Shown piece after piece: positions 12,973 through 17,701 of a stretch of DNA of 17,701 nt. Every line of letters begins with the position of its first letter. Within the stretch, counting starts at the first letter, position 1. The notes below the pieces were generated by a model. It was not told the DNA's origin. It was given only the letters and a program-made list of their open reading frames with translations, and searched no databases. Source of the stretch: Phycisphaerae bacterium (GTDB lineage Bacteria; Planctomycetota; Phycisphaerae; Phycisphaerales; SM1A02); the NCBI GenBank assembly GCA_030432455.1, contig JAUIHC010000010.1:1-17701 (forward strand), in the 5' to 3' direction. Made by a program: the position numbers and the translations under genes.

Positions 12973-14022
12973 ATGTTCCTCATCGATGAAGCTCGAATCT
13001 TCGTACGCAGCGGCAAGGGTGGCGACGGCGTCGTCAGCCTCCGACGCGAGAAGTTCATTCCCAAGGGCGGCCCCGACGGCGGGGATGGTGGAGACGGCGG
13101 CAGTGTGATCCTCTTCGCCGATCCGCACATGGACTCGCTGATGCCGTTCCACTTCGCGCCGCACTTCCGCGCCGAGCACGGCGCGTCGGGCGGTGGCTCG
13201 AGCCGACACGGTCGCGACGGCGCCGACAAGCGGGTCGCAGTGCCGGTCGGCACGCAGATCCGCGACGAGGAGACCGACGAGATCGTCGCGGACCTCGACG
13301 AGCCGGGGCAGGAGATCGTGGTCGCCCGCGGTGGTCGCGGCGGTTTCGGCAACGAGCACTTCAAGAGCGCCACGCACCAGACCCCACGGGAGGCGACGCC
13401 CGGCGAGCCGTTCGTCGAACGGACGCTGCATCTCGAGCTCAAGCTGATCGCCGATGTCGGGCTGGTGGGACTGCCGAACGCCGGCAAGTCCACCATGCTC
13501 TCCGCGGTCAGCAAGGCGCGGCCGAAGGTCGCGGACTATCCCTTCACCACGCTCATTCCGCAGCCGGGCATCGCGGAACTCCCCGGTGAGCGTCGGCTCG
13601 TCATCGCGGACATCCCGGGGCTGATCGAGGGGGCGAGCGAGGGCGCGGGGCTCGGTCACGACTTCCTCAAGCATGTCGAGCGGACGAAGGTCATCCTGCA
13701 CCTGCTCGATCTCGCGCCGCTCGACGAGAGCGACCCGGTTCGCAATCACGAGATCATCCGGGGCGAGCTGCACGCCTTCAGTCCCGAGCTGGCCGAGAAG
13801 CCCGAGCTGGTGGTCTTCAACAAGGTGGATCTCGTCGACCCCGACGAGCGTGACGCGGTCGTCCGCCGGACGGCGCACGCAATCGGCGTGGAGGTGGACG
13901 ATGTGGTGGTGGTGAGTGGCGCGACCGGCGAGAACGTCCGCGAGATGCTCGAACGGGCCTGGACCCTGCTTCGATCGGCCGACGGGAACGGCAGCGGCTC
14001 GGACGCCGGCTGGCGCGCCTGA
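12973..14022 (+). CDS. obgE: GTPase Obg/CgtA
   Basis: Obg is a ribosome-associated GTPase for late 50S assembly and stress signalling. The 349-residue product has the glycine-rich OBG fold at 1-158 (RSGKGGDGVVS; KGGPDGGDGGDGGS). The G domain follows, with G1 GLPNAGKST (166-174), switch I YPFTT, G3 DIPG (213-216), G4 NKVD (283-286) and G5 SGAT (315-318). The C-terminal OCT domain of some Obg proteins is absent; only a short Gly/Ser tail follows. The frame extends upstream to 12856, but MFLIDEARIFVRSGKGG at 12973 is the normal family start. No Shine-Dalgarno is present in the pyrimidine-rich leader, so translation may be coupled to rpmA or start without one. It is convergent with the VWA gene (31-bp spacer). 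Confidence 0.96.
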   Translation: MFLIDEARIFVRSGKGGDGVVSLRREKFIPKGGPDGGDGGDGGSVILFADPHMDSLMPFHFAPHFRAEHGASGGGSSRHGRDGADKRVAVPVGTQIRDEETDEIVADLDEPGQEIVVARGGRGGFGNEHFKSATHQTPREATPGEPFVERTLHLELKLIADVGLVGLPNAGKSTMLSAVSKARPKVADYPFTTLIPQPGIAELPGERRLVIADIPGLIEGASEGAGLGHDFLKHVERTKVILHLLDLAPLDESDPVRNHEIIRGELHAFSPELAEKPELVVFNKVDLVDPDERDAVVRRTAHAIGVEVDDVVVVSGATGENVREMLERAWTLLRSADGNGSGSDAGWRA

Positions 14023-14025
14023 TCA

Positions 14026-14047
14026 CTTCTCCGGCTTCTCCTTCTCC
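14026..14047. repeat. CTTCTCC repeats in the obgE/VWA spacer
   Basis: CTTCTCC occurs at 14026-14032, 14035-14041 and 14041-14047, filling most of the 31-bp tail-to-tail spacer. It shares the TTCTCC core with the repeat at 12935-12955. No hairpin terminator is seen here for either gene. Confidence 0.7.
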
Positions 14048-14053
14048 GGGCGA

Positions 14054-15613
14054 CTACTTCGCCACCGCCATGTAGATCTCGAAGAACTCGACCATCGGGG
14101 CCTCGAACTCGGTGCCGACGACGAGTCCCGCGATCTCGGGCACCAGCCGCTCGTCGCGGGCGAGGTTCACGACGCGTCCGCCACCGGCGGCCGCGATCTC
14201 CGGGAAGAACCCGATCGAGGCGCGGTCCCGTCGAAACGATCGCCGGCCGGCGCCGCGGATCCCGTCGGGGCCGACCTGATCGGGTTCGGCGTCCACGGTG
14301 GTGATCTCGGCATCGGGATCGTCGTCGTCCGCGATGGACGGATCGCAGCCGATGACGTGCGTGGTGACGCCATGGCGACGAGCGTGTTCGGCGAGGGCCA
14401 CACAGGCCGAGCCACGGCCCGGGTGCGGTGGTGCATCCCCGACGAGCACGAGCACGCCGCGATGCGCCTGATTCCAGTGGAACGTCGTGACTGCCAGCTC
14501 CAGGCCCTTGTCCACGAGTTCCGGCTTGTCGCCGCCGCCCTCGGCGCTCAGCCTCCAGAGATTCGTCCGGGCTGCGTCGATCGACGGCGTGAAGTCCCAG
14601 CCGACGGTCTCGAACTTCTCGCGTCGGTCGCGATAGCCGACGATCGCCACGCGGATCCCGCCGGAGACATCACCGACGAATCGCATGAGGTCGTCGATCC
14701 CGCCCTGCGCGTCCGCGATCTCGCCCGACATGCTCGCGGTGCAGTCGATGACGATCGCGAGATCGACCGGCTGGTGGGCGAGCCGCTCCAGATGATCCGC
14801 GAGTCGAAGAAAGTCGTCGAGGGGCATCCTCGCCACCTCGCTCCACTCATCCTCGGGCGAGGAGGTCGGCCGGTTGCGATCGATCGCGTCCACGGTCGGC
14901 ATGGGCGCCAGCATCCGCGCGGCGTCGAGGGGGCGACGGCGATTCCGCTTCCACCAGCTCCGCCACTTGTACGCCCGCCGGAGGTCCTCGCCTCCGGTGA
15001 TCCGTGCGAGTCGCGGGCTGAAGGCGCCGCCTTCCTCGTCGTTCATGCGGAGCACCACGGTCTGCACGAGGCTCGCCGCCAGGGTGTGCAGATCGTCGTC
15101 ATCCGAGAGCAGTCCCAGTTCGGCCGCGAGCAGCTTGTCGCCGAGATCGGAGCTCTTCGCGAGGGCCGTCGCGCCGCGGGCGAGCCGGTCGGCGGGGATC
15201 GAGTATCCCGCCCGAAGCGCGGTCCTGATGACGGAGGGGCTCTCCTCGTGATCGAGCCAGTCGGGGGCCGCGGGAATGCGACGATGCCCGAGGGCGAGCC
15301 AGACGAACGACCGAACCGCGGGGTGCCGGTCGTGCCGGGCATCGGCAAGCAGGGTCGCGGACTCGGGGCAGTCGAAGCGTTGCAGGCGCAGCACCGCGAC
15401 GACCCGTCGGGGCCACGCCTCGCTTCCCAGCAGATCGCGGATGGCCTGCTGCTCGCGGGGTGGAGCCTCGGCAAGAGGGCGGGCGGGGGCGGCGTCGGCG
15501 GGCGGCCGCCGACCGGCGGTCGGCGTCGCCGGGGGATCCGCCGCCGCCGGACCGGCGGCCGCCGCGAGGGCGGCGAGAAGGATCGCGACGGTCGGGGAGG
15601 GGCGGAGACGCAC
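14054..15613 (-). CDS. Secreted HEAT-like and VWA-domain protein
   Basis: The 519-residue product has a signal peptide (RLRPSPTVAILLAALAAAAG, cleavage near residue 25 before DPPATP), then a Pro/Ala linker. A HEAT-like helical region covers about 53-215 (LLADARHDRHPAVRSFVWLA) and ends with a Trp tail (YKWRSWWKRN). The C-terminal von Willebrand A domain spans 284 to about 500. Its MIDAS motif is DCTASMS (290-296, DxTxS instead of DxSxS), with GGGDKPE near 360 and GDAPPHPG at 392-399. It probably binds metal-dependent protein ligands outside the cytoplasm; partners are unknown. The GTG at 15613 is chosen because it puts the signal peptide at the N-terminus. ATGs at 15673 and 15721 would lengthen it, and no start has a good ribosome site. 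It is convergent with obgE and divergent from padR. Confidence 0.82.
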   Translation of the reverse strand: MRLRPSPTVAILLAALAAAAGPAAADPPATPTAGRRPPADAAPARPLAEAPPREQQAIRDLLGSEAWPRRVVAVLRLQRFDCPESATLLADARHDRHPAVRSFVWLALGHRRIPAAPDWLDHEESPSVIRTALRAGYSIPADRLARGATALAKSSDLGDKLLAAELGLLSDDDDLHTLAASLVQTVVLRMNDEEGGAFSPRLARITGGEDLRRAYKWRSWWKRNRRRPLDAARMLAPMPTVDAIDRNRPTSSPEDEWSEVARMPLDDFLRLADHLERLAHQPVDLAIVIDCTASMSGEIADAQGGIDDLMRFVGDVSGGIRVAIVGYRDRREKFETVGWDFTPSIDAARTNLWRLSAEGGGDKPELVDKGLELAVTTFHWNQAHRGVLVLVGDAPPHPGRGSACVALAEHARRHGVTTHVIGCDPSIADDDDPDAEITTVDAEPDQVGPDGIRGAGRRSFRRDRASIGFFPEIAAAGGGRVVNLARDERLVPEIAGLVVGTEFEAPMVEFFEIYMAVAK

Positions 15614-15678
15614 GAGACGAGTGTATGTCTCGGTCGGCCGGGAACCGCATCGGGGGTTCGGTCGGATCGACATGCTGG

Positions 15679-15711
15679 TTGACACGGCATACTTTGCAAG
15701 GCAAAGTATGC
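15679..15711 (+). promoter_or_regulatory. padR promoter with 25-bp palindromic operator
   Basis: A consensus -35, TTGACA, is at 15679-15684. Two bases later a perfect inverted repeat begins: GCATACTTTGC (15687-15697), spacer AAG, GCAAAGTATGC (15701-15711). The arm includes the probable weak -10 (AAGTAT at 15704-15709). A bound dimer would cover the -35/-10 spacer, the classic layout for autorepression by the PadR protein encoded 31 bp downstream. It also lies in the region shared with the divergent VWA gene. Confidence 0.8.
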
Positions 15712-15742
15712 AACGCGGCACTCACGCCGGCGGAGGGTCTCC

Positions 15743-16102
15743 ATGCGAATCGAACGGGAACTCATGCGCGGCGCCGGGCCGGTGGCGGTTCTGAGCCTGC
15801 TCGGCAAGGGCGAGATGTACGGCTACGAGCTCGTCGAGGCCCTCGACCGTCGCACCGACGGCGTCCTCGACATGGGCCAGTCCACGCTCTACCCGCTGCT
15901 CTACAACCTCGAAGCCAAGGGGCTCATCGAGAGCGATCGTCGTGTCGCCGAGAACGGTCGCGAACGGAAGTACTACCGACTCACCAGCGACGGTCGGACC
16001 CGGCTGGCCGCCGACCGCGCCCAGTGGCAGGCGGTGACCGAGGCGATGCGGTCGCTCGGCGTCATCGCGGGCCGTCTGGCGCCGGCGTGGAGGCTCGCAT
16101 GA
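15743..16102 (+). CDS. PadR-family transcriptional regulator
   Basis: This 119-residue DNA-binding protein has the PadR winged helix at about 8-85: LMRGAGPVAVLSLLGKGEMY, then GYELVEALDRR, MGQSTLYPLLYNLEAKGLIE and a wing with RERKYYRLTSDGR. The short C-terminal helix (AADRAQWQAVTEAMRSLGV) fits the small PadR-s2 type that dimerises. GGAGGG stands 5-6 nt before the ATG. It is preceded by its own palindromic operator. Its stop overlaps the start of a membrane-protein gene by 4 bp (ATGA). PadR genes are commonly paired with a membrane protein they control, and this pair fits. The inducing signal is unknown. Confidence 0.93.
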   Translation: MRIERELMRGAGPVAVLSLLGKGEMYGYELVEALDRRTDGVLDMGQSTLYPLLYNLEAKGLIESDRRVAENGRERKYYRLTSDGRTRLAADRAQWQAVTEAMRSLGVIAGRLAPAWRLA

Positions 16103-17701
16103 CCGATTCCAGGTCCTTCGCCCGACGACTGTTCCAGACGCCCTTCCGCGATCTGTTCCGCGGACGGATCACCGGCCGGGTGGATCTTGCCGCGGTGTTC
16201 GAGGAGACGGCGCTTCCCGACGACCTGGCCGACATCGTGCGGCGCGTCTCCCGCCGCACCCGCCTCGATCGCGTCGAACGGGTCGAGGTCGCCCGCGATC
16301 TCGCCGAGCATTTTCGTGACGGTCTCGCCGCCGGGAGCGAGACCGACGCGCTTCGCCGCGACTTCGGCGACGAGCGGGAGTCCGCGCGGCTCATTCGTCG
16401 ATCGATGCTTCGGAAGCGATCCCTGCTTCGACGCGTGAACCGACGCTTCCTGCAGGCGACGCTGATCACGATCGGCAGCGTGACCGCGATCTACCTTCTG
16501 GCGGCGGCGCGATACTGGTCGCAGCGTCCGATCGTCGCCACCGACTATGTGGCGCTTCTCAACGAGCCGATCGTCGCGCTTCCCGAGTCGGACCGGGCCT
16601 GGCCTCGGATCCGGTCGGCGATGCGCGAACTCCGCACGCTGGTCGAACCGGTCGAGGACCGGTCCACCGATCGCCCGGAGGTGCTGCGGCGGGACGAGGC
16701 GATCGGCCGGATCGCCGACACGGCCCGCTCGATCTCGATCATGCCGTGGTCCGGGCCCGAGTCCCCGGTTCTCGGCGAATCCGATCCCGATCTGGATCCC
16801 GATCTTCAGGGGGCGGACTCCGCCGCCGACCAGCAGGCCCGGCTGGCCGCCTTTCTCGACCAGGCCGATGCCGCGCTGGCCGAGCTTCGCGCCGCGGCGG
16901 GCCTGCCCGGACTGGGGCGTCCGGTCCGATCGGGACCGCCCGTCGATCCCGAGGATCGCGCCTTCTTCGGGATGGAATCCCGCCCCGACGAGGATCGCGG
17001 GGACGATGTCCTCGCGGGCAGCGTCATCACCATCGAACTGACGCACTTTCCGACCCTGAGACGGGCGGCCCAGGTGCTGGCCGCCGACGCCCGCCGGGCG
17101 GTGGCGGCGGGCGACGGGGCGCGGGCGGTGGATGACATTCGTGCCATCCTCGGTCTCGGACGGCAGGTCCGCGAGCCGTCGTTCCTCATCGGACAGCTCG
17201 TCGGGACCGCCATCGAGCAACTCGCCTGCGAGGTCGTGCTCGATGCGATCGCCGCCCGGCCGGAGGCGTTCGACGCCGACGATCTCGCGACCCTCGCGGA
17301 CACCTTCGCCGCCCTCGACGACGATCGGCTCGCGGTGGACCTCGCGGGCGAGCGGCTGTTCTTCGAGGACCTCGTGCAGCGGTTCTACACCGACGACGGC
17401 AGCGGCAACGGCGTCCTCACCATCCGTGGAGCCCAGGGCATGGGCGATCTCGGGGTCGGTGACGGACTGTCGGGCGCCCAGATCGGCCCGAGCGTCCTCG
17501 GGTTCCTCGTCACACCGGCGTTGGCGAATCTGACGCTCGATCGTCGCGGGGCCCTCCGGATCTGGAACGACTACTTCGATGCGTGCCAACTCGCGCTGCA
17601 GGCCGACCCGTGGACGCTCGATCGCGCGGGTCTCGAGGTCGTGGACGGCCGGCCGATGTCCGAGACCATGGACGGCTGGCGGAACCGGCTCCGGTACTTC
17701 C
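16099..17701 (+). CDS. PadR-linked single-pass membrane protein (partial)
   Basis: The frame starts at ATG 16099, overlapping the padR stop, and stays open to the window end (534 codons seen). Residues 1-115 form a charged, helical cytoplasmic part (DRVERVEVARDLAEHFRDGL, LRRDFGDERESARLIRRSML). It resembles the short N-terminal prefix domains found on membrane proteins encoded next to PadR. One membrane helix follows at about 117-137 (FLQATLITIGSVTAIYLLAA). A large part beyond the membrane comes next, with Asp/Pro-rich linkers near 220-245 and 300-320 and helical segments. No catalytic motif is visible so far. I do not recognise the family, and the missing C-terminus may hold the informative domain. 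GC-rich codon use agrees with its neighbours. Confidence 0.8.
   Translation, partial: MTDSRSFARRLFQTPFRDLFRGRITGRVDLAAVFEETALPDDLADIVRRVSRRTRLDRVERVEVARDLAEHFRDGLAAGSETDALRRDFGDERESARLIRRSMLRKRSLLRRVNRRFLQATLITIGSVTAIYLLAAARYWSQRPIVATDYVALLNEPIVALPESDRAWPRIRSAMRELRTLVEPVEDRSTDRPEVLRRDEAIGRIADTARSISIMPWSGPESPVLGESDPDLDPDLQGADSAADQQARLAAFLDQADAALAELRAAAGLPGLGRPVRSGPPVDPEDRAFFGMESRPDEDRGDDVLAGSVITIELTHFPTLRRAAQVLAADARRAVAAGDGARAVDDIRAILGLGRQVREPSFLIGQLVGTAIEQLACEVVLDAIAARPEAFDADDLATLADTFAALDDDRLAVDLAGERLFFEDLVQRFYTDDGSGNGVLTIRGAQGMGDLGVGDGLSGAQIGPSVLGFLVTPALANLTLDRRGALRIWNDYFDACQLALQADPWTLDRAGLEVVDGRPMSETMDGWRNRLRYF

Noticed and set aside
15973..17589. 538-codon minus-strand open frame at the right end
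   Set aside because: It is antisense to padR and the PadR-linked membrane protein, which has a coupled start and a membrane helix; the minus translation has no motif.
1..17701. CRISPR arrays, tRNA or rRNA genes, transposases, phage or defence genes
   Set aside because: No spaced direct repeats, no tRNA-like cloverleaf and no transposase or nuclease motifs were seen. All repeats found are short tandems or hairpins.

Overview
The window is GC-rich chromosomal DNA, probably from a planctomycete of the Phycisphaerae type. That assignment is an inference. It rests on the gene content: a STAS/RsbW-type partner-switching pair beside an MlaE-type permease, HEAT-like proteins carrying Trp-x-x-Trp tails, a HEAT-VWA secreted protein, and a PadR/membrane-protein pair. 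The base composition also fits. I found no tRNA, rRNA, CRISPR array, insertion sequence or phage gene. Coding density is high, and long antisense reading frames are a composition artefact.

Left part (1-5801). The tail of an unknown gene is followed by dprA (DNA uptake/recombination) and a YfcE-like metallophosphoesterase, both on +. Facing them on the minus strand is a tightly packed four-gene operon: small HEAT-like lipoprotein, RsbW-type ATPase/kinase, STAS-domain protein, MlaE-type lipid permease. Its genes overlap or lie 3-4 bp apart. It diverges from guaA (GMP synthase).

Middle (5885-11504). All genes are on minus: a GNAT acetyltransferase, a 483-bp gap that may hold the dnaA promoter or part of an origin, dnaA, a secreted HEAT-like protein, and a DegT/DnrJ-type protein. 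The last is the most anomalous single gene: it contains only one lysine, and that lysine is not at the PLP Schiff-base position.

Right part (11663-17701). A secreted protein of unknown function comes first. Then rpmA follows, with a good sigma70-type promoter, a two-hairpin leader and no rplU, and then obgE. Convergent to obgE is a secreted HEAT-VWA protein. This is divergent from padR, which has a perfect 25-bp palindrome between its -35 and its start codon, and which overlaps a single-pass membrane protein that runs off the window.

The best leads for something undescribed are: the RsbW-STAS-MlaE operon, which would link an anti-sigma-type kinase to a lipid transporter; the lysine-less DegT protein; the paired hairpins in the rpmA leader; and a family of short TTCTCC/GGAGAA-type repeats in three gene junctions. 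No search was run; all family calls come from motifs read in the sequence.
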